Below, piece after piece: positions 16,377 to 25,600 of a DNA stretch of 64,000 nt; the stretch's first letter is position 1; every line of letters begins with the position of its first letter. Under the pieces are notes generated by a model, which was given only the letters and a program-made list of their open reading frames with translations, had not been told where the DNA came from and did not search any database. The DNA comes from an uncultured Adlercreutzia sp. (lineage in GTDB: Bacteria > Actinomycetota > Coriobacteriia > Coriobacteriales > Eggerthellaceae): NCBI GenBank assembly GCA_902478715.1, contig CABSMC010000001.1, positions 1-64,000 of the forward strand. The letters run 5' to 3'. Both the position numbers and the translations under genes were made by a program.

Positions 16377-17627
16377 ATGGATACCGTGCGAGTGAACAAC
16401 GAAGTGGGCCGCCTCAAGCGAGTGCTCGTCCACCGGCCGGGCCCAGAGACGCGGCGCTTCCCTCACGGGGAATTTGCTCTGGCCTTCCCCTTGCGGCCCA
16501 CGAGCAGCGACTTCGATCTGGCACGGGCCCAGGACGAGCACGATGCCCTCACGGCGATCCTTCGCGCCGAGGGCGCCGAGGTTGTCGAGCTGACTGAGCT
16601 GATCGAGGAGACCCTCGCCTTCGCGCCTGAGGCCAAAGACGAGCTGCTCGAGCGCTTCCTGGCCAACTGCCGCATCGAGGGCTCCGAGCTGACCGAGGCG
16701 GCGACCCGGTACATGTCCGAGGCCGCCGACGCCGAGCAGTTCGTCACCCGCCTCTTCAACGGCATACGCTACGGCGACACCGACCTCGACGCCTCCGACC
16801 GCTTTCCGCTAGCCGCCCTCACCGACAGCGCTTTCGATCCCGATACCTTCCTCTCGAGCCCGCTGAACACGGCGTTTTTCACGCGCGATCCCTTAAGCGT
16901 GATCGGCGGCGGCATCAGTCTCAACCATATGTACTGGCACGACCGCAACCGCGAGGTAGACCTGCTCCAGACCGTCGCGGAGCATCACCCGTGCTTCGCG
17001 GACACGCCCCAATGGTTCGGCCACGACAGCTCTTTCCACCTGGAAGGCGGAGATATCGTCAACTTGAGCGGGCACGCCGTGGCCATCGGGCTCTCGAGTC
17101 GCACGGAGAGCCTGGCCATCGACCGTCTGAGTCAGGGGCTGCTGTGGGGCGACGGGTCGTCTGTCACCGATGTGTACGTGATCGAAGTGCCCCAGAGCGG
17201 CAACCGCCTGCATCTGGACGCCTACCTCTCTCCCATCGACGGGGACACCTTTGTGGTGGATCCCCTCCTGACCCGCGAGCCCCGCGTCTACCGCCTGCGG
17301 CGGGCCCGGCGGCGGGGCGGCGTGCGCATCGAGCCCTGTAGCGAGGGCCTCGCTCGTATCCTGGGGGCGGCCACGGGAGGCGGCCCGGTGCGGCTCATCG
17401 ACTTCGGCGACGGCGGCGGCCCTATGGCCTTCGAGTACGGCAACGGAGCAGCGGGCATCCTGCCCCTTGCGCCCGGCAACCTCTGCGTGTGCGCGGAGAA
17501 TCTCGCCGCCAACGAGGCGCTCGTCAATGCGGGCATGACCGTGCACCCAGTATCTATCCAGGAGATGACGGTCGGGTTCGGCGGTCCCAACAGCCTGTGT
17601 TTGCCCCTCGTGCGCGAGGATCTCTAG
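16377..17627 (+). CDS. Arginine deiminase paralogue with displaced catalytic cysteine
   Basis: Protein of 416 residues from the ATG at 16377 (GGAG 10 nt upstream; the frame opens earlier but without a start signal). It aligns with ArcA throughout: VLVHRPGPE, TRDP, HLEGGD, LHLDA. The C-terminus aligns without gaps, yet where ArcA reads GGPRCMSMP it reads GGPNSLCLP: the nucleophile Cys position is Ser (codon 17592-17594) and a Cys appears two residues later (17598-17600). The conserved HLDT threonine is also Ala. It is therefore either inactive as a deiminase, a sensor or regulator, or a guanidine-group enzyme with a shifted nucleophile. It is coupled to an XRE regulator starting 4 nt after its stop. 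Confidence 0.85.
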   Translation: MDTVRVNNEVGRLKRVLVHRPGPETRRFPHGEFALAFPLRPTSSDFDLARAQDEHDALTAILRAEGAEVVELTELIEETLAFAPEAKDELLERFLANCRIEGSELTEAATRYMSEAADAEQFVTRLFNGIRYGDTDLDASDRFPLAALTDSAFDPDTFLSSPLNTAFFTRDPLSVIGGGISLNHMYWHDRNREVDLLQTVAEHHPCFADTPQWFGHDSSFHLEGGDIVNLSGHAVAIGLSSRTESLAIDRLSQGLLWGDGSSVTDVYVIEVPQSGNRLHLDAYLSPIDGDTFVVDPLLTREPRVYRLRRARRRGGVRIEPCSEGLARILGAATGGGPVRLIDFGDGGGPMAFEYGNGAAGILPLAPGNLCVCAENLAANEALVNAGMTVHPVSIQEMTVGFGGPNSLCLPLVREDL

Positions 17628-17631
17628 CGTT

Positions 17632-18318
17632 GTGAGCATCGGCGAGAACATACGGCGCCTGCGCGAGCGGGAGGGACTGTCGCAGACCGCCTTCGCAGGC
17701 AGGCTCGGCGTCACCAAGGAGACGGTGGGCCGTTGGGAAAGCGGCCGCACCTTCCCCCGGCGCACCCATCTGGACAAGATGATCGCCGACTTCGCCGTCT
17801 GCGCTGACGACATCATGAGCGAGGAACGCGGGCTAGGCACGGCGCCGAGCGCCCCGACCGCAGACAACTGGCCGGGCCCGGAGACGCGAAACGACGGCAC
17901 GGGTGCCGCTGAGGGGGCGGGAGATGCGATCCTTCCCGTGTACAAGACGGATCGCTCGGGCAACGGCACGACGCTGCGCCATACCGGCTACGCCTGCGCG
18001 CCGTCCGACGTGGCGGCCCGTCACGTGGCCAGCATCTTCGTGCGCATGGACTATCGAGAGATGACGCGCCTCTACCCCGTCGGCAGTCTCCTACTCGTCG
18101 ACCAGCGGGCCCGGCCCTACAACGGGTGCACCGTCGTGGCTCTGGTGGACAACGCCACTATCGTCGTGCGCCGTTACACGGCGGGCAACAACACCGTCGT
18201 GCTTTCCTCATGGTCCTACGATGCACCCTCGCCCGACCTCATCCTGGACAAGCGCCGAGTGCGCATCATCGGCGTGGTGGTCTTCTTCCAGGCCAGCCAC
18301 GACACGGAAGCGCTCTGA
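17632..18318 (+). CDS. XRE regulator with S24/LexA-like C-terminal domain
   Basis: Protein of 228 residues starting with GTG 4 nt after the deiminase paralogue. Residues about 3-60 are an XRE HTH (NIRRLREREGLSQTAFAGRLGVTKETVGRWESGR). After a linker, residues about 130-225 follow the S24 (CI/LexA) fold pattern (VGSLLLVDQ, NGCTVVALVDN, VRRYT). The serine of the usual GDSM motif and the general-base lysine are not visible (DYREM and VVRRY instead), so self-cleavage is unlikely and the domain probably serves dimerisation or ligand sensing. Best guess: local regulator of the arc region. Confidence 0.78.
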   Translation: MSIGENIRRLREREGLSQTAFAGRLGVTKETVGRWESGRTFPRRTHLDKMIADFAVCADDIMSEERGLGTAPSAPTADNWPGPETRNDGTGAAEGAGDAILPVYKTDRSGNGTTLRHTGYACAPSDVAARHVASIFVRMDYREMTRLYPVGSLLLVDQRARPYNGCTVVALVDNATIVVRRYTAGNNTVVLSSWSYDAPSPDLILDKRRVRIIGVVVFFQASHDTEAL

Positions 18319-18487
18319 GCCGGCTTTCCGACTCCACGCAATCGCCCCCATGCGCACGATCTGCACTTTGTCAGTTTCGTCGCAAGCGCCACGGGGACGC
18401 GCTTTTTCCCGGAGCAACGCGCTAGCATAGCCACCAGAAAGTGCCCGCAGCACGCGGGTCCACCTACCTTCGCCCAAGGAGCAAACG

Positions 18488-18799
18488 ATGATCAAGACGT
18501 TCAAGATGAAGCTGTATCCCGGCATGGAAGAGGAGTACGAGCGGCGGCACAACGAGCTGTGGCCCGAGATGATCGACATGATCCACGAGCACGGCGGCCG
18601 CAACTACACCATCGCGCTGGACCCCGACACGCTGACGCTGTTCGGCTACATCGAGATCGACGATCCCGAGCGGTGGGCCGCCGGCGCCGACACCGCCGTC
18701 AACCGGAAGTGGTGGGACTTCATGGCCGACATCATGGAAACCAACCCGGACAACTCGCCCGTCTCCGTCGACCTGCCCGTGCTGTTCCATTTGGACTAA
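18488..18799 (+). CDS. rhaM: L-rhamnose mutarotase
   Basis: Protein of 103 residues, full length for the RhaM/YiiL family, which interconverts alpha and beta anomers of L-rhamnose. Family features visible are the N-terminal KTFKMKLYPGMEEEYERRHNELWPEM, the His-containing HNELWPE helix, NYTIALDP and the C-terminal WWDFMADIM. It has an AAGGAG ribosome site. No other rhamnose gene is near; in Eggerthellaceae, which grow poorly on sugars, such orphan mutarotases may act on another monosaccharide, which is inference. Confidence 0.88.
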   Translation: MIKTFKMKLYPGMEEEYERRHNELWPEMIDMIHEHGGRNYTIALDPDTLTLFGYIEIDDPERWAAGADTAVNRKWWDFMADIMETNPDNSPVSVDLPVLFHLD

Positions 18800-18817
18800 T
18801 TCGGCAAAAGCCCAAAA

Positions 18818-18949
18818 TGTGCAAAATAGCCTACTTCTCGTAGTCCGTTGATTCGACAGCTGTCTCGTCATGGGCATCTTCCCAGGTCGCAATTTTCTGC
18901 CTCTCATAACGCCACAGCTAAAACTACGAGAACCATGCCATTTTGCACA
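18818..18949. repeat. Type I inverted-end intergenic element (copy 1)
   Basis: Left end TGTGCAAAATAGCCTACTTC followed by TCGTAGT (18818-18844) is repeated in inverse orientation at 18923-18949. The ends are imperfect copies of a consensus found six times in the window. The interior (about 78 bp) differs from the other two copies apart from a TTCCCAGGTCG stretch shared with copy 2. No ORF. It fills the space between rhaM and the thioesterase gene. Confidence 0.8.
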
Positions 18950-19025
18950 AAATGACGTCCTGCCGCGCCGCCTTCACTATAATGATCGACGGAACCCGAG
19001 CGAGACGGCGAAAGCGAGCGAAGAG

Positions 19026-19547
19026 ATGCATGTGCACACCCCCATCAAGGTACGGTACGGCGAGACGGACATGATGGGGGTGGTCTACCACGCGAACTAC
19101 CTGCTGTACTTCGAGGACGCCCGCATCGACTTCCTGGACGCGCTGGACTTCTCCTATGCGGAGCGCATCGAGGGAGCCGGCTACATGAGCCCCATCCACG
19201 ACATCGAGATCCACTACAAGGCGCCGCTGCGCTACGGCGAGGCGGGCGTCGTGCGCACGTCCATCGCCCAGAACCTGCCGATGCGCACGGTCTACCGCCA
19301 GCAGGTCTACCGTGCGGAGGATGTTCTGGAAGGCGAGGCGGCCGACGGGATCGCCGGCGATCCGAACGCAGAAGGCGCGGCGGCACTCGGCCGTCGCGAG
19401 CCCCAGCTGCGCGAGGGCGCGACGCCGCTCGTGGATGCGCTCGTCACCGTATGCGTCGTCGAGCGCGACACCTTCAAGCCCGTGAGCCTGCGCCGCACCT
19501 TCCCCGACCTCTACGCCAAATACGAGGACATTGTTGAAGAGGCTTGA
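19026..19547 (+). CDS. YbgC/4HBT-family acyl-CoA thioesterase
   Basis: Protein of 173 residues from the ATG at 19026 (the frame opens earlier, inside a repeat element). The hot-dog signature is clear: RYGETDMMGVVYHANYLLYFEDARIDF, with the catalytic Asp (ETDMMG) and the conserved H/N pair. These enzymes hydrolyse acyl-CoA thioesters; in this family the substrate ranges from 4-hydroxybenzoyl-CoA to short acyl-CoAs. The segment 100-140 (GEAADGIAGDPNAEGAAALG) looks like an insertion compared with the usual 130-140-residue length. Stand-alone gene. Confidence 0.85.
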   Translation: MHVHTPIKVRYGETDMMGVVYHANYLLYFEDARIDFLDALDFSYAERIEGAGYMSPIHDIEIHYKAPLRYGEAGVVRTSIAQNLPMRTVYRQQVYRAEDVLEGEAADGIAGDPNAEGAAALGRREPQLREGATPLVDALVTVCVVERDTFKPVSLRRTFPDLYAKYEDIVEEA

Positions 19548-19578
19548 TAGAGCAGCTCCACCACTTGGCCGCTCGCCT

Positions 19579-19665
19579 CAATTGTGAATTTTGTTGATTA
19601 TCGACATTTTGAATTGCTGCATTTTGTTAAAAATGGGCTTTGTGAAATGCCGCATTTTGCAACTT
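19579..19665. repeat. Three degenerate AT-rich repeats at about 32-33 bp spacing
   Basis: Related segments start near 19580, 19612 and 19645: AATTGTGAATTTTGTTGA, AATTGCTGCATTTTGTTAA and AAATGCCGCATTTTGCAAC. They lie between the 3' ends of the thioesterase gene and the HEPN gene, so they are not at an obvious promoter. The GCATTTTG core recalls the array at 10.7 kb and the ends of the type I elements. Confidence 0.45.
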
Positions 19666-19696
19666 GAGCTAAATAAGCTCGGCGCACAGGAGCGCG

Positions 19697-20110
19697 CTAC
19701 TCGTCCTGCACCCCGAAAAGCACTCCCTCATAGAGTTCGTCCAAACCGGCTTTCAGAGCCCTGAACTCCGGAATATACGCCTCGACGATGCGGTCGACCA
19801 TGGCGCGGGCGGCGTCCCCATCGTAGATATGCGAGAGGTCGTTGCGGGTCTTCAGCATTTCGAGCCACAGATCGCCGTCGATGAAATCGTAGGTGGCAAA
19901 AGCGGCCTTGAGAATCTCGCGGGGCGAGCCCGATGCCGCAGCGGCAACGCCCTCGTAGGCCAGCGTCTCCTTCAGCAGCTTCCACGCCAACTCGAACTGG
20001 AGCGCGAACTTGTTCGTGACGCCGCTCATGACGAACTCGTTGGAGAGATCCTCGTCCTTCGCGCGCTCGAGCACCGCCAGCTGCGCCGCGTAGTTATCGT
20101 ACTTCTTCAT
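19697..20110 (-). CDS. HEPN-domain protein (HI0074-like), toxin half of MNT/HEPN pair
   Basis: Protein of 137 residues of the family once annotated as nucleotidyltransferase substrate-binding protein. It contains the HEPN RNase motif R-x4-H as RNDLSH near residue 94. The start overlaps the end of the MNT gene by 17 nt, the classical two-gene order. Known HEPN/MNT pairs act as toxin-antitoxin modules, the MNT enzyme neutralising the HEPN RNase by adenylylation; the activity here is inferred from the motif. Confidence 0.85.
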   Translation of the reverse strand: MKKYDNYAAQLAVLERAKDEDLSNEFVMSGVTNKFALQFELAWKLLKETLAYEGVAAAASGSPREILKAAFATYDFIDGDLWLEMLKTRNDLSHIYDGDAARAMVDRIVEAYIPEFRALKAGLDELYEGVLFGVQDE

Positions 20111-20399
20111 AGAGCACCACGCCCTCCTGGGCCACGCGGGCCTTCAGCTCCTGGGAAACCGGGTCATCCATGTTCACGAAATCGAAGGAGAGCAGGGTCG
20201 GCGCCTCCTCTTCAACATCGAGGGCGAAGCGCACCTGATCGCCGCCGAACACCGCCAGATCGACATCGCTCTTGGGCCGGTGCTCCCCACGCGCCCGCGA
20301 GCCGAACAGCACGACGCGGGACACACCGCACCGGCGCGCGACGGCGCGAATGGATTCCAGCACGTTCTCTTTAATCCCCGTATCAACCATAAGGAGCAT
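20094..20399 (-). CDS. MNT-type nucleotidyltransferase, antitoxin half of MNT/HEPN pair
   Basis: Protein of 101 residues with the minimal nucleotidyltransferase signature GSRARGEHRPKSDVDLAVFG (GS...DxD), complete and presumably active. Start is the ATG at 20399; a second ATG at 20390 is equally possible, and neither has a good Shine-Dalgarno. A much longer open frame upstream is an overlap with the LuxR gene on the same strand and is not real. It overlaps the HEPN gene by 17 nt, so both are co-translated. Confidence 0.85.
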   Translation of the reverse strand: MLLMVDTGIKENVLESIRAVARRCGVSRVVLFGSRARGEHRPKSDVDLAVFGGDQVRFALDVEEEAPTLLSFDFVNMDDPVSQELKARVAQEGVVLYEEVR

Positions 20400-20479
20400 T
20401 GTACACGATGAGACTCTCGAGGCTTTCCGAAGGCATGCCAATGACGCAAAGCAACGACCACCGCACGAGGGGCGAAGCC

Positions 20480-22057
20480 CTACCCCTCGTCGATGAGGTG
20501 GATGAGCTCCTCGCGCTTGTTGACGTCGAGCTTGCGGTAGATGTTGCGGACGTGGGTGCGCACCGTCGAGACGGAGAGCACGAGGGACTTCGCGATGTAG
20601 GCCGGCGTGAAGCCGCGGGCCAGAAACACGAGCACCTCGGCCTCGCGGGGAGAGAGGCCGCGGGCCGCGGCCACCTCGGCGCAGCGGGCCTCCAGGGTGT
20701 TCTGCATGCTCGGCTCGGCCAGCTCGAAAGCATCGCCGGACGCGTTCGGACGGACGGGGGGCTCGGAACCGTCGGGGGCGCCTGCGCCTTCGAACTCTTC
20801 TCCGTGCGCCGCGCCGACGGCACCCCCGCCAGGGGCGTCGCCGGTGCCCGATCTTGCGGCCAGGGCCGGCTCCTCCGCGGCGGCCGACTCGCGGGGCGCC
20901 ACCAGCTCGTTCCACGACGTGCGGCCGAGAAACACCAGGAGCACCGCCACGAACGCGCCGGTGAGCACCGCGAGCCACGGGGCGAAGTCGTCGGTCACCG
21001 TAAGCACCTGGGAGAGGATCTGCCCCAAAAGCGCCGCAGCCGCGGCCACGCCGCAGGCGAAGCCCGACGCCACGTTCGCCGGCAATTCGCGGTTGCGCAC
21101 CACGGCGAGCAGCACCGCGCACCCCAGCAGGGCGAGGACGATGTAGAACACGTAGAGGGCCACCACCGAGGCATCCCGCGGGAACGTGCCTGCGGGAAAC
21201 GCGCCCAGCACTACGAACGCCGCCGCCATAAGGGGCACGAGGATGCGGTAGGACCAGGGCAGCAGGGGCGTGCGCCCCCACAAAAAGCAGACGCCGAACA
21301 TCACGAGCGCCGCAACCGCTCCCCCGAGAAACGACGCCTGCACGACGCCGAAAGCGCTATGGGCCATCACGTCGGTCATGAACGCGTACACGGCGAACCC
21401 CAGAAGGGGCAGCCAGGTCACCGACACGAGGCGGCGCATCGTGTCGGCGGGACGGGCGAGAGGAAGCGCAGGGTCGCCCATGTGGGCGGCCACCGGCGGC
21501 ACGACGACTCCCGCCACGAGCAGCAGGCAGAACACGGGGACGAGCGCCGAGGGCGGCAGCAGCGCGAGAATCCAGCCGACAAAGGAGGCCGTCAGCACGA
21601 CGAAAGCGCACAGGACGAGGGCCTGGTCGATGGGGACGGCCACGGCTCGGGCCCATTCCGCCACCAGCAGGGGCAGCGCCGCCCCCGCCAAAAGCCCCGC
21701 GCCTACGGCCGCCGCCGGCAGCGGCATCGGGGCGAACAGAAGGCCCACGGCGCCCATCGTGCCGAGCAGGTAGGCTGCGGCCGCGATGGCAGTGACCCGG
21801 GCGCGTGCGAACACTTTGCGCGGGCGCTGCAAGCCGCGCAGGAGCACCACGACCGACGAGGTGACGGCGGCGAGAAGCAGCGCGAACAGAAACGTGTCGG
21901 CGATTGCCTCGAACTGAGGGGCCTCGGCGAACGCCCCGATAGTCGGTGCATGGGCGGGCAGCGTGGCCACAAAAGCAACGAGAGCGAGATGAATAGGGCG
22001 CAGGGCGAGCGGGGCGCGTCCATCGTCGCCGGCATCGCGCAACGCGAAACCCTCCAT
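20480..22057 (-). CDS. Membrane-bound LuxR-type transcriptional regulator
   Basis: Protein of 525 residues starting at the ATG at 22057, chosen for the strong AAGGAGG upstream. About twelve hydrophobic segments fill residues 20-400, followed by a Gly/Ala/Glu-rich linker and a C-terminal LuxR HTH (LSPREAEVLVFLARGFTPAYIAKSL, then VSTVRTHVRNIYRKLDV). Regulators with a polytopic membrane domain and a LuxR HTH are greatly expanded in Eggerthellaceae and often sit beside respiratory or transport genes. No such partner is adjacent here, so the ligand and targets are unknown. Confidence 0.9.
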   Translation of the reverse strand: MEGFALRDAGDDGRAPLALRPIHLALVAFVATLPAHAPTIGAFAEAPQFEAIADTFLFALLLAAVTSSVVVLLRGLQRPRKVFARARVTAIAAAAYLLGTMGAVGLLFAPMPLPAAAVGAGLLAGAALPLLVAEWARAVAVPIDQALVLCAFVVLTASFVGWILALLPPSALVPVFCLLLVAGVVVPPVAAHMGDPALPLARPADTMRRLVSVTWLPLLGFAVYAFMTDVMAHSAFGVVQASFLGGAVAALVMFGVCFLWGRTPLLPWSYRILVPLMAAAFVVLGAFPAGTFPRDASVVALYVFYIVLALLGCAVLLAVVRNRELPANVASGFACGVAAAAALLGQILSQVLTVTDDFAPWLAVLTGAFVAVLLVFLGRTSWNELVAPRESAAAEEPALAARSGTGDAPGGGAVGAAHGEEFEGAGAPDGSEPPVRPNASGDAFELAEPSMQNTLEARCAEVAAARGLSPREAEVLVFLARGFTPAYIAKSLVLSVSTVRTHVRNIYRKLDVNKREELIHLIDEG

Positions 22058-22336
22058 GGCCTTTCCGCCTCCTTTCTTCGCTCCGGCACCTAGACGAGAT
22101 GTCCGCACATCGCCGGGCGATCGTGCGACACAGCGCACCGAGCCGGCGCGCTCCCTTCCAAACGCCGATTCTAGCATCGCCGCGGGATAGCGCCCGTCGA
22201 TCCGGGAACTCGTGGCCGACCTGTGATAATGCAGCCGGACGCATCTGTTTCCGACTGCGTTTTCCACAATACCCAAAAAGTGCGATGCCCTTACCCATAA
22301 GCGGCGATGGCGCCCGACGGCCGCGCTCCCTATAGT

Positions 22337-22598
22337 GGACATCGTTCCTCTTGGAGGCGGACTCCCACGGCTTGGTCTTCTGGGGCCATTGAGGCCAGGC
22401 CGCTCCGCCTTCACCAAGGGCTATGCGGGAACCTGGCGCAGCGCGCCGGGAACTCGAGGGGCGGCGGTTCTCCTTTCTGGCCGCCGCCCGCTTTCTTTAC
22501 CTTGTGCTAACTCGGAGCGGCCGCGTATCATCAGGGGGACCGCGGCCGGAATCGCAGGGCCGCCGCGTCGGAGAGAGGCGCAGCGGCCCTTCTTTTTT
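22337..22598 (+). ncRNA. Candidate structured non-coding RNA with terminators
   Basis: A non-coding stretch with dense, nested complementarity on the plus strand. CTTGGAGGCGGA (22350-22361) pairs with TCCGCCT and CCAAG further on, enclosing a 12-bp helix (CGGCTTGGTCTT with GAGGCCAGGCCG), giving a long rod. After it come hairpins CTGGCGC/GCGCCGG, GGGCGGCGG/CCGCCGCCC (22459-22489, then CTTTCTTT) and CGGCCGCG/CGCGGCCG. Last comes AGGGCCGC/GCGGCCCT (22556-22590), followed by TCTTTTTT. A possible -10 (TATAGT) lies at 22331-22336, without a clear -35. No coding capacity. The RNA could end at the first T-rich hairpin (about 22497) or at the last. It matches neither SRP RNA (no GGAAGGAAGC) nor RNase P signatures; 6S-like is possible but unproven. 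Confidence 0.5.
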
Positions 22599-22611
22599 CG
22601 ACGAGGCCGCT

Positions 22612-25600
22612 CTAGAACGGGCTCGTATAGAGGCGCAGGCCGTCGGGGAGGCGCACGAGGCCGGCGCCCTGAAGCCACGAAGCGGCCGGAGTGGCCAGAA
22701 CATCGCGGCCGTTGAAGTGCTCGACAACGATCTTGCGTCGCGCGGCAGAGGCGCCCTCGCGCTTGAGGGCGGCGCGCACCGAGGCGACCAGGGCGGCGAC
22801 GGCCGCCTCCAGCAGTTTTTCGTCGCCTGAAAACGCCAGCAGCGATTTCAGACGCGGCGCGGCCCAGAGCACCGGCACACCGTCGGCGATGACCACCATC
22901 GCCCCCTCGCGGCGGGACGGCCGCGCGGCCACGACGGCGGAATCGACCGCAGGGGCGTCGCCCGCCGCACCCCACGCCACGTCGGGCCAGGAAATGCCGG
23001 CGCCGAAGAGGCACGCGGGGTCGTCGGCGGGAAGCGCGACGAGGGAGACGGGCGCTGACGCATCCGCAGGCTGGGCGAAGGCGCGCAGGGCCTCCACGGT
23101 CTCGCGCTGGGCAAACTGGGCCGGCCCCATGTCCTCCACGAACATGCCGCGCGCCAGATCGCCCGCGTCCTCCATGGCCTTGAGCACCGGGTACAGCGTC
23201 GTAAGCCCGCCGGGCACACCTGCCGCCAGCGCGATGTCGCGCGTCACAACCCCGTAGCGGTCGAGCAGCGATTCCACCAGAGACACCGCTTGCACCGTGG
23301 AACTCTGGCCGCTCGGCGCCAGGGCCGACCAGCGCCCGGCGAGGGCGGCGTCGAAGGCGGTCGCCGCAACCTGGCGACCCACCACGGCCGCACGGGCCGC
23401 CATGCGGGCCTCGCTGCGAAGAGACCGGCCCCGCCGGCTGCTCGCCCGCCGCCGCGAGGGCGAGGGCGTCTGGCCGCTGGCCGCGGACGCCGATGCCGCT
23501 GCGGCCAGCCCTCCGGCGCGGGGAAAGCCCAGACCGTCGCTGGTCGCCTTCCCCTGCCACACGAGCCGCTGCAGCGCCTCGGCCACCTCGCGATTCGTCG
23601 GCGCCACGGGCCCGGTGAGCCGCGCGGCGCCATCCGCCAAGGCGCGAAATGGAAGCGGCCCTTGGGCTGCCAGCACGTGGCGCACGATGACATCCAGCGG
23701 AGGGTCTTCCAGGGCGCCTGCGTCATCTTGGCCCGGCTCGGCTACAGCGACTTCCGCCACGCCCGCCTGGGCGTCCAGGGACACTGGCGCCAGGGGCGAG
23801 TCCGTCGGGAAGAACGAGACGAGGTGCGCCTCCCCCGCTATCGACGCCGCCCACAGCACTTCGCCTGCGGCGATGAGCTCGTCCAGCATGGCAGGCCGAT
23901 AGTCGGGCACGCGGGCCGGCAGCACGTCTCTCTCCCACTGCTCCATGGGAAGGGCCGCGCCCTCGAACTGCGCGATGACCTGGGCTACGCCGTCGATGCC
24001 CGCAAGCGTCGGCTCACCGGTGCGCGCGACGTCCTGGCGATCCAGCAGGAAGCGCACATAGGCGTCGGCGGGAACGGGGCGCACCGCCTCGCGGGCCCGG
24101 GCGAGGGACCGGCTGCGCAAGCGGGCGAGCACGGTGCCGTCCGCCCAGCGGTCGGGCCCGAGGCGCACGAGACGCCCCTCGGCGGCCAACCGCTCCAATG
24201 ACTCCGCCGCAAGCGCCACGCCGACCCCCAGGCTAAAAGCGGCCTCTTCGCTGTCGAAAGGCCCGTGGGTGCGGGCGAAGCGGGCCGCGAGGCCATCCAG
24301 GGGGCGGGACAGCTTTCCCTCCCTCTGAGCCCAGGAGGGAACCGCAATGCCGAGCACCGCGCTCAAACGCGGGCCGTCATCGGCGGCGACCCATCTTTCC
24401 GCACCGCCGATGACGGCGGGGAAAGCCCGACGGTCCGCTTCCAAATTAGCAAGAAGAGCAGCCGCATCAGCGCCCGCGGAAAGAGCGCCCGCCTCGCCGT
24501 TCTCAGTACGCGCAGCGACCTCCTCCACCGTGAGCGGCCCCAACTCCCGCAGAAGGTCGGCCACGCCTTCCGCGCCCCGCGCCTTCCAGCCCGCGGCCGT
24601 CCGCTGCAGCTCGGCCACGGTGCGCGCCACCACCTCCGCATCCAGCATATCTTCCACAGCACCGGTGCCCAGAAGCTCGCCCAGAAGCGCCGGATCCACA
24701 GACAGGAGCGACGCCTGGCGCTCGGCATGGGGTAGATCGCCCTCGTAAAGGTGCTCGCCCAGATACCCGAACACGAGCGGCGCCGCGAAGGGCGACGGCG
24801 CGGCCGTGCGAACTTCGCTCATCTTGATGGAACCCGAGTCAAGACCGTCCATCACCTCGCGCAGGGCTGGCAGATCGAACACGTCCTGCAGACACTCGCG
24901 CAGAGCTTCCAGAACGATGGGGAAATCCTCCTCGCGCCGGGCCGCCTCCAAAAGCTGTCCGCCCTTGAGACGCTGCTGCCAGAGCGGCGCCCGCTTGCCC
25001 GGGGCCGTCGGCGCCATGAGCAGAGCCCGGGCCGCGCATTCGCGGAAACGGGCGGCGAACAGGGCCGTGAACCCCACGCGCTCACGCACGATGGATTCCA
25101 GCTCGTCGGAATCGAAGCGGAACAGATCGCTTCCCGGTAGGGCGTCCTCGGCGGCGGGCACGCGCAGCACGATACCGTCGTCGGAAGCCACCGCCTGCGG
25201 ATCGAAGCCCAGCGTAGTGGTAACGCGATGGGCCACGGCCAGCGCCCAGGGCTCGTGCACGCGGCGCCCGAAGGGAGAATGCAGAATGACGCGCATATCG
25301 CCCGTTTCATCGGGGCATGCCTCCACCACGAGCCGCCGATCCGTGGGCACCGCCCCGGTACAGGCGCGCTGCGCCTCTATGAGAGCCGCCAAGTTGCGCC
25401 GGGCGTCCTCGTCCAGCCCGTCGGCCGTCAGGCGATCGCGCAGCGCCGGAGCCATGGCATTCTCCCCCGAACGAGCCTCCGGCGCTTCGTCCCGTTCGGC
25501 AGCGCGCGCAATGCCGCCGTCGAGCGCCCGCACAAGAGCCCCCCGGGCGCGGCCCGTCTCGTAGGGGCGACCAATGGCCTCGCCGTGCCAGAAAGGCAAT

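Noticed and set aside
18319..18487. Promoter or RNA gene between the XRE regulator and rhaM
   Set aside because: No clear -35/-10 pair, hairpin or conserved element could be supported.
20399..22093. A 564-codon plus-strand frame opposite the LuxR gene
   Set aside because: Composition is His/Arg/Gly shadow-like; the minus-strand product has membrane helices and a LuxR HTH.
22337..22598. Assignment of the structured RNA to SRP RNA, RNase P RNA or tmRNA
   Set aside because: The conserved SRP GGAAGGAAGC loop, RNase P core and tmRNA ends are not present, so the family is left open.
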